Below, piece by piece: positions 9,694 through 20,614 of a DNA stretch of 64,000 nt (position 1 is its first letter; every line of letters begins with the position of its first letter). Source of the DNA: Primulina eburnea. Its lineage: Eukaryota; Streptophyta; Magnoliopsida; Lamiales; Gesneriaceae. The notes below the pieces were generated by a model. It was given only the letters and a program-made list of their open reading frames with translations, was not told where the DNA came from and did not search any database. The translations under genes were made by a program, and so were the position numbers. Where the stretch lies: the NCBI RefSeq assembly GCF_022965805.1, contig NC_133108.1, positions 19,914,056-19,978,055 of the forward strand. Reading direction: 5' to 3'.

Positions 9694-10125
9694 ATTTTCA
9701 TAAAATCCTCTTTGCTTATAAGCCCCATATACATATGATGTATTGGTTAAATATCTGTCCATGATAGTCCATGGAGTTTTTTCCCATTGAAGATCTTTTT
9801 CTTCTATAAGAAGAATCAATTCACGATGTTTTGTCTCTGTATAAAGAGCTGAATCATTATCATCTTCTTTTATAATATTAGCATATGATGCTGAAGACTG
9901 AGAATCTGTATTATTCTTCTTCTTTTGTTTCAAGAATTCTTGAAACTCATTATATAATTCAGTATCCTGCTCAGTATTACTGGCTGATGAACTTGATAAG
10001 TTCAGGGCTATTAGCCTCTGTTTGCCATGCTGTGCTATAATATTAGGGGGTTTTCCCCTGCCACCTCGCCCTCTATAAGAGGACTCTCCTCTTCCTCGGG
10101 AATACATATCTGTAAATGTAAACAT
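9691..10125 (-). pseudogene. EPRV ORF3, N-terminal fragment
   Basis: N-terminal part of the third viral ORF, about 145 codons, open from the ATG at 10125 to the break at 9691. The ATG overlaps the polyprotein stop as TAATG (10127-10123). The start is Arg/Gly-rich (SRGRGESSYRGRGGRG), an RGG-type composition usual in RNA-binding proteins, then a Ser/Asn-rich linker and the conserved block ending GFYENL. Beyond 9691 the frame runs into the truncated LTR. The last 186 bp are a duplicate of 2132-2317. Confidence 0.75.
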
Positions 10126-12376
10126 TAGGATAAATATTCTCGAGTTAAAAAATCAGGTAGATGATTATCTTCACCTTTTTTATAAATAATCTCAAAATCA
10201 AAAGGAGCTAAATGAGCCTGCCATATCGCAAACATTTGTTTAGATACATCATGTTTGAAATCTTTATTAAACATAAATTTTGCAGATTTGCAGTCAGTTT
10301 TTATAATAAACTTTTGATTGTATAAATCATCCTGAAATTTTAAGATACATCTAACAATAGCTAAAATTTCTTTTGCTACTGTGGAGTAATTTTTCTGGGC
10401 ATTATTCCATTTCCCAGAATAAAATCTTATAAGATATTCTTGTTTATTTTGGGGATCTTTTTGTTTTAAAATTCCACCAAAACCTATATCCGAGGCATCT
10501 GTTTCTACAATTTTATCCCATAAAGGATTTGCCAGCATAAGACAAGGAAGATTTTTAACTTTATCTTTAATAATCTGAACAGCTTTAGTATGCTTATCTG
10601 TCCAAGGTAAAGGATTTTTCTTAAGTCTATCATATAAGACAGCAGAATCTTTAGTAAGATTTTGAATATAAGGAGAAATATAATTTAGACTCCCTAAAAA
10701 TCTTTGTAACTGAGTTTTATCAGTTATTATATCAGGAAATTTTGAACTGAATTCAATACTTCTTTGAATAGGAATTATTTTTCCCTTTTCAATCATATGA
10801 CCAAGAAAACGAATATTAGTTTGAAATAAAATCATTTTAGATTTTGAAATAACTAATCCATTTTGAATAACAATATTTTTAAACATTTCTAAATGTTTAA
10901 AATGTGTTTCAATATCATTAGAAAATACTAAGATATCATCTATATAAACAATTAAAAAATTGCTATAATTATAAAAAATATCATTCATTATTTGTTGAAA
11001 TTCTGAAGGGGCATTTTTAAGGCCAAATGGCATTACTGTCCATTTATAATGTCCTATTGGAACATTAAAAGCAGTTTTATATCTATCAGATCTTTTATTT
11101 GAATCTGCCAAAATCCTGATTTTAAATCAAATTTTGAAAATATGATTGCATGAACTAATCTGTCTAATAAATCTTTTTTATTAGGAATAGGATGCCTAAT
11201 CCATTTTAAAACCTTATTAAGGGGTTTATAATTTATGACTAATCTAGGAACACCTCTTTCTTGTTCAGAATGTTTATTAACATAGAAAGCGGTACATGAT
11301 CAAGGAGATTGAGAAGGTTTTATTAAACCTTTATCTAATCAAGAATGAATTTCATTCTTGCATAATTCTAAATATTCAGTATTCATTTGACAAGGACGAG
11401 CCTTAGTAGGAATATTTCTTTCCTGAAAATCATCTTCATAAGGAAGAGAAATAATATGTTTTTTTCTATCCCAAAAAGCATTAGGAAGATCATTACATAT
11501 TTCTAATGAAAATTTATTATAAATAGTTTTTATTTTTTCCTGTAATTTAGGATTCTGTAATTTATCATCAATTGTAAGAAATTTTATTTCTTCTTTTAAA
11601 GAATTTATTTGAAAGGTTTTTCTTTCAATATGTTCTTGTAATTCATTTAAAATTCTATGAACAGGTTTAGTTATAAACTTAAAGGAAATAGGATTACCTT
11701 GAAAAGTTCCTATAATACATGTTTCATCAACATAGGTTAAAGGATATATTTGATAAATAAAAGGAAGACCAATTATAAGTTGGCTAGAAATATCTTTCGC
11801 TAGTAAAAAACTGGTTTGAATACAGTTTTTATCTTTGCAAATATAAGCTTTAGGTAATTTATAATTTATTTCTAAAGGTTCTCCTCCTGCATGAGAAAGA
11901 GAATGAGTAGTTTTATGAAAATATTTTGTACGAATTAATCCTTCCTGTATAACATTTAAATCTGCACCACTATCTATCATAGTAATGAAATTCTTTTTAT
12001 AAGAATTATCAATTAATAAAGTAATATTAGTATACCATTTTTGAGATATTATCATACTCAAAACAGATAAATGTTTCTGATTATTATCAGGAAAGGAAAT
12101 ATCTTGAATATTTTCAAAACTCTCAGAAATTGAATTATTATTATTTTCAATGACTGAAATACGATTATTTAAACTATTATTGTTATTATGTAAAAATTTT
12201 ACTTGTTCTTTTAGATTATCAATCTCTTTAACTAAATCTTGTATAGTAACTGGATTTTGTTGACTATATTTTTTCTGTAAAAGATTTTTTACTTCTTTCA
12301 TAGAATAAGCTTGTTCTTGTTTAACAAGAATGTTATTATCATTACTACTTGTTGAAGCAGTATTCTCCATTTGATC
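10125..12376 (-). pseudogene. EPRV polyprotein, 3' part (protease, RT, RNase H)
   Basis: Covers the linker before the protease through the RNase H end. Visible in order: aspartic protease with IDSGADLNVI, RT with VMPFGLKNAPSEFQ and VYIDDILVFS, and RNase H1 with ETDASDIGFGG and YSTVAKEILAIV. The protease matures the polyprotein and RT-RNase H copies genomic RNA into DNA. Breaks: TGA at 11339-11341, TGA at 11300-11302 in place of Trp, and a 1-nt deletion near 11092. From there the frame is open to the stop at 10125. The 5' side ends at 12376, where unrelated DNA starts. No integrase follows, which fits a pararetrovirus. Confidence 0.82.
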
Positions 12377-14785
12377 TATAAGACCCTGTAATTAATTATC
12401 CGGTAATTTTGGCATAATTAGAATAATTATTGAGTTGTAAATTAAAATAATTAATTATGCCAAATAAATTCAAAAAGTGTGTTAAAAATAAGTATTTTAG
12501 AATATCGGAGAATTTAACGATATAAAATACATATAGAGTTTAAATAACACACGAGAGCAAAATAAATACAGACCGAGATAGATGGGCTCGAGTTACTATT
12601 TTAGTAACCAAATATACAATATATATATACATATACATACACACAACTTACCTTTATAATAAAGAAAAAGGAAAGAGAGAAGAAGAGAACTCATTCCCCC
12701 AACCCAATTTTCGCAACTCTTGGAGCAGCTGCGGGAAAATGGCGATAACTCCTCTGTCCGGCGTCCAAATCCCGATCGGTCTGAAAGGGTGTCTTCCTAA
12801 CATCCTAGGCTTCGATTGAAGTCAGAAATCGCGAAGTTTGAGCAAGGATTCAGGTAGATCAAAGCTGCTGTTCGGGTGCCCTGTTTCTGCAAGAATCCTT
12901 CCGATTTTGGGTGAGAATTTTTGGGGTTGCTGTGACTTTTGTAATTTGAATTTGTAGAAATGACTTATTAAGAAGTTGTAGCTCTATTTGTTAGCTTTCT
13001 ATAGCCACTGGAATCATCGAATTTGGATAAGAAACGGATTTGATATGATTTTTCTACCAAAATGTGTCAAATGGAATTTTGTGTTGGTGCTGTGCAGAAC
13101 ACCTACTGTAATTCGGGTTTTTGGCATATAAGCGCTCGGATTCTGGACTTGGGATTCAAAGAAAGTTGTAGAGCTATGTGTTATCTTCGTAATGATATAA
13201 AATTCGTTAAATTCGATTAAGAATTGAGCAAGTTATGCTCATTTTGCCGAAACTGCTCAGTACAAGATTATGTCCGAAAATATGTTGAGTGACAGTGTGT
13301 TCTTGACAATTCTGGGATTTATCTATTAGGATTCTGGTAATGGTTTCTTCTAGAAAAAGTTAGATAATCGAGTTATCTTTCATTTCCAATTGGCGGATAG
13401 TGATTTGAGTTAATATTGGGCGAGATATGAATTTTATGCTCTTTTGTGCCAAATCGGACATTGGTGTGGAAATATAGTTTTCACGATCGGCTTATTGTGA
13501 TTTTGTTTAGGCCGAGAGTCTTGAAGTGAAGTGATATTGGATTGTCAAGTTGGTATAGGTATGTTACAGCTCGGCAACATACGACGGTAAAACATAAATT
13601 ATGTTTAATTGTCATTCTGTGTTACATGGATCGTGTTTATGACTTGTTGACTGTTGTATATTGTTAAATGCCTTCATTGTGATCTATGTTTATTTATTAT
13701 GACATATTATTGGCATTTAGCATCGGGCATACAGTTATGACATTCATGTTGAGCCTATCGTTCTTGTTAGCCCATTGTTGATATCCGTTGTTATCTGGCA
13801 CTGTTGTTTATCTCGGGATCAATGTGTGGCTGATAGGCCTATACACATGATACTGTAGATGTGATTGAACAATTTCATGGTTAGTGCAGCCTTTTGAGGT
13901 GAGCGCTGGGATTGTGTCATCTAGTTTGTTCTGTTGTGCCATCCTGTTATAGTGTATCAGCTGTATGGAGGCCGAGTCAGGGGTGTTATTCAGCACAGCT
14001 TGGCATACCTCGCATACTTGGCAGGGCGGTTTAGCTGCATGACGATGTAGCTCCCCTGTGTTGTTACTCGAGCATTATTCCAGTTGTTATCGTACCGTTT
14101 GTTGGCTCCTGTTATCCCGGTTATTCGTTGAGCCTTTCATGCATTTCATATCACATTTTATTATATGATTATGCATGATTTATGTTTATTGTTGTTATTG
14201 TTGAACTGTTTCATACCAGAATCCTAACCTCAGTTGTTTACTGGGGGGGCTGCTGTGGTTGTTATTGGACACCATGGTAGATCTTCCGAGTCGTTTTGCA
14301 GCATCAGGCCAAGGTTCTGGCAGTGGAGCTCGGGATTGAGGTTGGATTGCTTGGCTCTGTTCAGTGGAGTCTTTAGTTTATATGTATGTCTTGAGTTTGT
14401 TTCAGGCTTGTATTGTACGTTATTTGCCGGGGAGATGCCCCGTGTATCTGTATTGATATTTGGTTGTTCTGGTTATGTTCTGAGGCGACTCTGTGATATT
14501 CTTGATCTGGTGAGTATTTGGTAATTTTTAAATTCTGTTTAGTCCTGGCCAGTGCAGCTATAGGTTGTTGACTTTGGTTGTTGTTTTAATGACTCTAGTT
14601 GGAGTATATTTTGATATAAACTGTTGTTTGAGTTTTCGGGATGTCCTACATACGGGGAGGTCATGCCGAAATTTTTCTAGGCCCTGAGGTCCGTTTTAAA
14701 GTATTTTAAACATTTTTCCGCTGCAGTTTTAAGTCAAACCATTATTTTTTGATCATTAATTGTCGTTAGAGTAAATGAGCCTCAC
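12377..14785. other. 2.4-kb non-coding insert, possibly a Gypsy LTR
   Basis: Unrelated to the virus and bounded by viral sequence on both sides. Its style is that of a long Ty3/Gypsy LTR: an AT-rich start, a TATA-like run near 12610-12630, then phrases such as AGAAGTTGTAGCTC, a G-rich downstream part and TTTTCCGCTGCAG near the end. Three degenerate copies of a roughly 190-bp unit start near 12970, 13160 and 13352. I find no convincing TG..CA ends and no 5-bp target duplication. The viral sequence on either side is instead duplicated over 909 bp. Short ORFs (for example 14234-14524) look random. The LTR assignment is tentative. Confidence 0.4.
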
Positions 14786-17757
14786 ATCCCAAAAAGCATT
14801 AGGAAGATCATTACATATTTCTAATGAAAATTTATTATAAATAGTTTTTATTTTTTCCTGTAATTTAGGATTCTGTAATTTATCATCAATTGTAGGAAAT
14901 TTTATCTCTTCTTTTAAAGAATTTATTTGAAAGGTTTTTCTTTCAATCTGTTCTTGTAATTCATTTAAAATTCTATGAACAGGTTTAGTTATAAACTTAA
15001 AGGAAATAGGATTACCTTGAAAAGTTCCTATAATACCTGTTTCATCAACATAGGTTAAAGGATATATTTGATAAATAAAAGGAAGACCAAGTATAAGTTG
15101 GCTAGAAATATCTTTCTCTAGTAAAAAACTGGTTTGAATACAGTTTTTATCTTTGCAAATATAAGCTTTAGGTAATTTATAATTTATTTCTAAAGGTTCT
15201 CCTCCTGCATGAGAAAGAGAATGAGTAGTTTTATGAAAATATTTTGTAGGAATTAATCTTTCCTGTATAACATTTAAATCTGCACCACTATCTATCATAG
15301 CAATGAAATTCTTTTTATAAGAATTATCAATTATTAAAGTAATATTAGTATACCATTTTTGAGATATTATCATACTCAAAACTGATAAATGTTTCTGATT
15401 ATTATAAGGAAAGGAAATATCTTGAATATTTTCAAAACTTTCAGAAATTGAATTATTATTATTTTCAATGACTGAAATACGATAATTTAAACTATTATTG
15501 TTATTATGTAAAAATTTTACTTGTCCTTTTAGATTATCAATCTCTTTAACTAAATCCTGTATAGTAACTGGATTTTGTTGACTATATTTTTTCTGTAAAA
15601 GATTTTTTACTTCTTTCATAGAATAAGCTTGTTCTTGTTTAACAAGAATGTTATTATCATTACTACTTGTTGAAGCAGTATTCTCCATTTGATCAATAAT
15701 TGTAGATTTTAATATTGGATCCTTAATCATTTTAAGGAATTCTAAAATATTATTGTTAGTTAAAACATTAATATTTAAATCTTGAAATTGAGACATAAGT
15801 TTATAAAACTCATCATTTTTATTATTATCCTCTATAGGATTAATACAAGATTTTCCTAGTATACAATTATTGCATTCTTCTAAATCTGAAATAACAGATT
15901 CATTATCAACAATTTCTTCTGAATTATAGGATTCTGAATAATTTTCAGTTTCACTGTCAGAATTATTATTTGAATCCATTATTATTTTAAATAATGTTTC
16001 TTTTAGATTATCATCTATATCTAAATTATTAATTTTGTTTTTAGCCCAACATTGATTAGCATAATGTCCTGGCTTTTTACATTTTCTGCATATTATTAAT
16101 TTATTTTTGTATTTTTCTTTTTTCCTATTAGTTTTCCCTGATTCATGGATATTTTTTCTTTTCTTTTTTCTATCTCTTTGTCTATCAGACAAATGTCTTT
16201 TCTTATATATTTTTTCATTATTATCTTTAATTTTCTTCTTACCTTTATTAGGTAAGTCCATACCAAATTGATCACAAAATTTACCTAGTTGTTTTTTCTC
16301 TAGTAAATTCTGTCTTTTAATTTGATTATTTAATTTTAATTCATTACAGAGAGCTAAACCCTCTTGAATACAAGTATTTATTACATTACCATAAGTGTAA
16401 TTATCATAAGAAATATTTATGTCATCTTTTCTTAATACTTTTCTAACCCTTTCAGCAAATAAGAAAGGTAAGCCATCTATGAATTTAGCTTTCCAGAGAC
16501 TATTATTACAGTCTGGAATCTCATAAATACGAGATAAGAAAATATCTTTATACCATCTAAAATCAGTAAGTGTTTTACATTTTAGATTACTTAATAAAGT
16601 TCTAATTTGTTCACTATTATCAGTGAATTTTCCAGTAAAATGTTCAATCATAGTTAATATTAATGTATAAACTACATTTTCTGATTGAATATTATTTTCT
16701 ATTTTTAAGGAATTAAAGATTTCATCTTTTTGAGAATAATGTAAATAATTATCCCACCAACCTTTAAGTTGTCCAGTGAATCCTGCTGTTATCATTTTAG
16801 CAATATTTTAATCAGTATTTCCTGATGTTTTACACACAGTACTATACATATGCATTCTGTGAGCAGTATTATAAATTTGCCTATCACTATAACCATCAAT
16901 ATTCCATTCATAAATATTTTTCCCATTATAGCTATTAGCAAAAATATATTCAATTTCTTCAATAAGAACATCCATGGGAGTAGGTTTATTATAGTAATAT
17001 TTAGATGTAGTAGGTCTATCAGCCCATTTAATTTTATTAATTTCATCATCAGAATGATTATTAATTTTCTCTAAATCTTCATTAAGAGTATTTAAATTAA
17101 GATTTCTAAATTTTTCTTCTAATAATTTTTCTATATCAGAAAAGAAGATTTAAATTTAAAATCCTTTATATCAGGAGGGGATTGTATAGATGAAGTAGCA
17201 ACAGAAACAATATTATTTTCTGGTTCTTCTATATGAACATCTGGTTTGATTTTATTAATAGCTAAAATAATTTTATCAATGCGATCCTTAGGAGAATTTA
17301 TTTCTTCTCCTACAATCGTAAGATATAAATTTGTATAATTTTGTTTTTCAATTATCTGATTTATATGTTTAACAGTAATTTGTAACATATCATTTTCAAA
17401 TAATTTTGAAAATGCAGTAAAATTTAAAATTTTATTATTCTTTTCTATAATAAAAGATTGTTGAGGAGGATAAACATATTTTTGAATCTGTCCTGAAGAA
17501 AGTTTATAATTTCTTTCAAGAATAGAAATATAATCTATAATAAATGTTTTGAAAAATCAAGGAACAAAATGAATTAATTTATTTTGGTTTTCACAATATT
17601 TATAAAATGTTGAAATAATATATTCAATTTCTTTTTCAGAGAAACTTTTAAAGTACCAATCTCTGAAAGATTCCCATTTGGGTAAATAAAATTCTGCATT
17701 AATCTTTGCTCTAGCAGAAGATCCTTTAGTAAAATCAATTTTTAATTTACTATCCAT
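14786..17757 (-). pseudogene. EPRV polyprotein, 5' part (capsid, zinc knuckle, protease start)
   Basis: Starts with the ATG at 17757, which overlaps the movement-protein stop as TAATG. In order: N-terminal region, capsid core (GFTGQLKGWWDNYLHY, YEIPDCNNSLWKAKFIDGLP), a Lys-rich stretch, zinc knuckle CRKCKKPGHYANQC (CX2CX4HX4C), an acidic stretch, a Gln/Asn-rich linker, and protease IDSGADLNVI. The sequence breaks at 14786, about 150 codons past the protease active site. Lesions: TGA at 17557-17559 (a Trp in other copies), a 1-nt deletion near 17147, and TAA near 16811. From there to 14786 the frame stays open for about 670 codons, the longest open stretch of this region in the window. Confidence 0.83.
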
Positions 17758-18811
17758 TAAATACTAAAATTCATTTCTGAAACTGTATCAGTTTCTCTAA
17801 CTTTTTGAAAGTTACTTTTATGAACAATATTGTTTTGATTTATAATTAAATCATCTACTGTATTAGTAGATTCTAATTCTTCTCTAACTTGAGAAGTAGA
17901 TGCACTAGAAGTTTGTGATATGTCTACCATATAATCTAGAGGTGAAATAAAAGAATGACTAGATCTTGATCTAGCATAAATAGAAGATGGTAATAATCTT
18001 CTTTGTCATTATTAAACTGTATTTGAACAGATCCTTCATTATTTTGAATAACTTGTTGTAAATCTCTATTTATTATAGGATTTTTAGGAACAACTTGTTC
18101 AATTATCCAGTTTTCTGGAAATTCTATTTCTTCCCATTTTATAGATCTACGAGTTGTAATATTATATCTATTAAAATTAGTTTCTATGAGAATAGTTTCA
18201 TTTATATTTTTATCTATTCTTTTACACATAGGATTCAGTGTAAATAATGGTTTATAATAGATACGATAACAGATACATATAACTTCTGTTTCAGGAGTAT
18301 AATTATAACCATGAGTTTTAACATTTAATGTTAAAGAATCTAATATATTAATATCAGACAAAGATAAATATAAATTTGGATAAACATCAAAATATACTGG
18401 ACCATGAGCCAGACTAGATTGAATTATTCCCATAAGAGATTGTTTCCAATTCAAATTTCTACCATCTCTTAAAGCTGCTATGAAGCTTTCTGATAAACCT
18501 TCTAAAGTTAAAGGTCTAAAAGCGATTTGAATTAATCCTATATGAATAAATTTATAAATTTTCATGTAAGGCATAATATCTTTATTGTTTAACAATCTAA
18601 TAACCATTTCTTCATTATGAAGAGGTACTGATGATTCTGTAGTTTTAACTACTTGTTTAAAACCAATTCTTTCAAAAGTTCCTAATTTATAGATCCTTTT
18701 AGATTCTATCTTAGGAATAGTCCATTTATTCAATAAATCTAAATTTTCAGGTAAATCATATTCTTCATTTAAACTGTAATGAACAGTTTCTTTTAAACTG
18801 AAAATATTCAT
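17757..18811 (-). pseudogene. EPRV movement protein (30K type), nearly complete
   Basis: Best-preserved movement-protein copy. The ATG at 18811 (MNIFSLKETV) opens a frame for 270 codons. A 1-nt deletion near 18003 then shifts it, and the remainder to the stop at 17759 is in another frame. Undamaged length would be 351 aa. The segment LAHGPVYFDVYPN and the surrounding beta-rich core resemble caulimovirid movement proteins of the 30K superfamily. These act at plasmodesmata and carry the virus between cells. The ATG lies about 37 nt downstream of the primer-site position; only the part after the primer site is kept on this side of the head-to-head junction. Confidence 0.8.
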
Positions 18812-19196
18812 TTGAATAAAAAGTGCTAAATTATTAACCAGACTATTTCCAAGCCTCAGATTTAGGAACCTTTGAAAGAATTGGTTTTAAACAAGTAGTT
18901 AAAACTACAGAATCATCAGTACCTCTTCATAATGAAGAAATGGTTATTAGATTGTTAAACAATAAAGATATTATGCCTTACATGAAAAATTATAAATTTA
19001 TTCATATAGGATTAATTCAAATCGCTTTTAGACCTTTAACTTTAGAAGGTTTACCAGAAAGCTTCATAGCAGCTTTAAGAGATGGTAGAAATTTGAATTG
19101 GAAACAATCTTTTATGGGAATAATTCAATCTAGTCTGGCTCATGGTCCAGTATATTTTGATGTTTATCCAAATTTATCTTTATCTTTGTCTGATAT
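18351..19196. repeat. Inverted repeat at the head-to-head viral junction
   Basis: Left arm 18351-18685 and right arm 18862-19196 are reverse complements of 335 bp each with few mismatches, separated by 176 bp. Both are the movement-protein gene. The right arm is cut at 19196 by a Gypsy LTR. The match resumes beyond it (27842 onward against 18350 downward), so the original inverted repeat was far longer. Confidence 0.9.
18861..19196 (+). pseudogene. EPRV movement protein, part 1 (interrupted)
   Basis: Plus-strand copy lacking its first part. Leader sequence CCAAGCCTCAGA (18849-18860) joins directly to coding sequence, so start codon and primer site are absent. The sequence runs to DI and is interrupted at 19196 by the Gypsy element at 19197-27836. 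The gene continues at 27837. GATAT is repeated on both sides (19192-19196, 27837-27841). Confidence 0.8.
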
Positions 19197-20516
19197 TGTA
19201 GTATCCTGATGCCTAATTTGAGTTAATTATTGGATTAATTATATTTCGGTGGGATCGGAAGGACCGAACAGGGTTCGGATCGTCCGATCAGGGTTCGGAG
19301 CGTCCGAACAGGATTCGGATCGTCCGAGCCAGGTGGTTGGACCCGTGGAAGGCATGCAGGATTCGGATCGTCCGATCAGGGTTCGGATCGTCCGAGCCAG
19401 GTGGCTGGACACGTAGAAGACATGCAGGGTTCGGATCGTCCGAAGTGTACCGGATCGGATCTTCCGAAGTGGATCGGATCGTCCGAACGTTGGCTATAAA
19501 TAGAGGCGCGAGGCTTCACTTCTTACTCGCCAATTCCGAGCGTTCCAGAGCGTTTTAGTCGTTTCTGATGGGTTTCTAGTCTTTTCCCGAGGTTCAGGCA
19601 CTAGCAGGGAGCTACTGGTTTTGTAGCGGAGCTGTTCTCTAGTTGGGAGCTAGCGGCATCAGTGGGCTGACTACGGACGCAGGCGTGAGTCTAGGGCTGA
19701 TTGTTAGGATCTGCTGGTTTGAGGTACGAAAGTACTATCCGAGATATCCTGGTCGAGTATACATTCTTATATGTGTTGCATGATTATTTGGTGCATTGAT
19801 ATATGTCATATGATGCATGCTATTATATCACGTTTATTGCTGCATGTTACATTTCATCTTGAGCCGTATCTCTTTCGAGATAGCCTTTATTGTTGAGCTG
19901 TATCTCTTTCGAGATAAGCTATATCTTGTGGGGCCGCTCAGCCCTGTCTTGTGGACGCATGGACACCGAGAGTACACAGTGGCCGACGGGTCCGGAGGGC
20001 TTCGGTGATCCGGGACATTTTAGGTCCACGTCTGATCTTGTAGTGGATGCAGTGACCCAGAGGAGTACCGCGCGGCACTATCCACTTGGCGCCTCTAGAC
20101 TGAGCATATTGAGATCTTTTGTGACTCCTGTTTCTTGACTACCCTGGTATCATATCATAGCATGTGCATTTCATATAGGCTTGTATACTCATGCTTTTGT
20201 GCTGGGCGTTCTTATCGCTCACGTCCTCGGTTTTGTTTATCTTGGACCCCCTATTCCCTCGGGGCAGGTCTCAGGTTGGATGGCTCAGGAGGTGGAGGAG
20301 GAGGACATTGAGTAGCCGGTTGAGTTATTTCTTCAGTACCATTTGATTCGATATGGTTGTACCGCATATTTTATTTCTGAGTTGTTCTGGATATCATTTG
20401 GGTTGTATAACTATCGTTGGTTGACCATTTTCCGCTTTTATCTCTGATTGTTTTTAGTTAAGTTAATTGCATGCTTAGTTCTTGATTAGTAGGTGATTCT
20501 GGAACGGGTCACTACA
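19197..20516 (+). repeat. 5' LTR of the chromovirus
   Basis: Starts TGTAGTATCC and ends CACTACA. It contains an array of short CpG-rich dyads at 19274-19487, a TATA box CTATAAATA at about 19494, and two copies of the self-complementary TATCTCTTTCGAGATA near 19868 and 19901. Confidence 0.93.
19274..19502 (+). promoter_or_regulatory. LTR promoter: eight CpG-rich dyads and TATA box
   Basis: Eight copies of the 13-bp dyad TCGGATCGTCCGA or close variants lie in about 215 bp, the last ending a few bases before CTATAAATAG. The arms TCGGA/TCCGA are complementary and each copy holds three CpGs. The same array is in the 3' LTR (from about 26594), and nine copies are in the solo LTR (from about 23726). 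The position directly upstream of the TATA box suggests binding sites for a dimeric protein; this is inference. Confidence 0.7.
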
Positions 20517-20520
20517 TTTA

Positions 20521-20532
20521 TGGTATCAGAGC
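20521..20532 (+). other. Primer binding site, initiator Met-tRNA
   Basis: TGGTATCAGAGC four nucleotides after the 5' LTR, a perfect match to the usual plant initiator Met-tRNA primer site. Confidence 0.9.
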
Positions 20533-20614
20533 ATGCATATGATTTTGGGATATAGATTCTGTTTTGGGATTTTCGTTGACCATTTTACCATTTTCCCCAT
20601 TCTATCTTGTAGCG

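Larger units (their letters stand above)
1..18851 (-). mobile_element. Endogenous pararetrovirus array, minus-strand half
   Basis: This half holds three minus-strand pieces of one caulimovirid-like virus. They are 14786-18851 (movement protein and 5' polyprotein), 9691-12376 (3' polyprotein and start of ORF3) and 1-2317 (ORF3, leader and start of the movement protein). In viral sense they follow one another from right to left, as in a head-to-tail array. They are separated by a 2.4-kb non-coding insert and an Athila-like element. Flanking pieces overlap in viral coordinates by 909 bp and 186 bp. No integrase and no LTR pair is present, so this is a pararetrovirus and not an LTR element. All ORFs are broken. 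Confidence 0.85.

Noticed and set aside
14234..14524. 96-codon plus-strand ORF in the 2.4-kb insert
   Set aside because: Composition looks random, no domain, no second copy; likely chance.
12377..14785. Confident call as a solo LTR
   Set aside because: The style fits a Gypsy LTR, but neither clear TG..CA ends nor a 5-bp target duplication could be found.
19817..20138. Short ORFs in the chromovirus LTR, repeated at 27137-27458
   Set aside because: Present twice only because they lie in LTRs; they overlap the duplicated palindromes and have no protein features.
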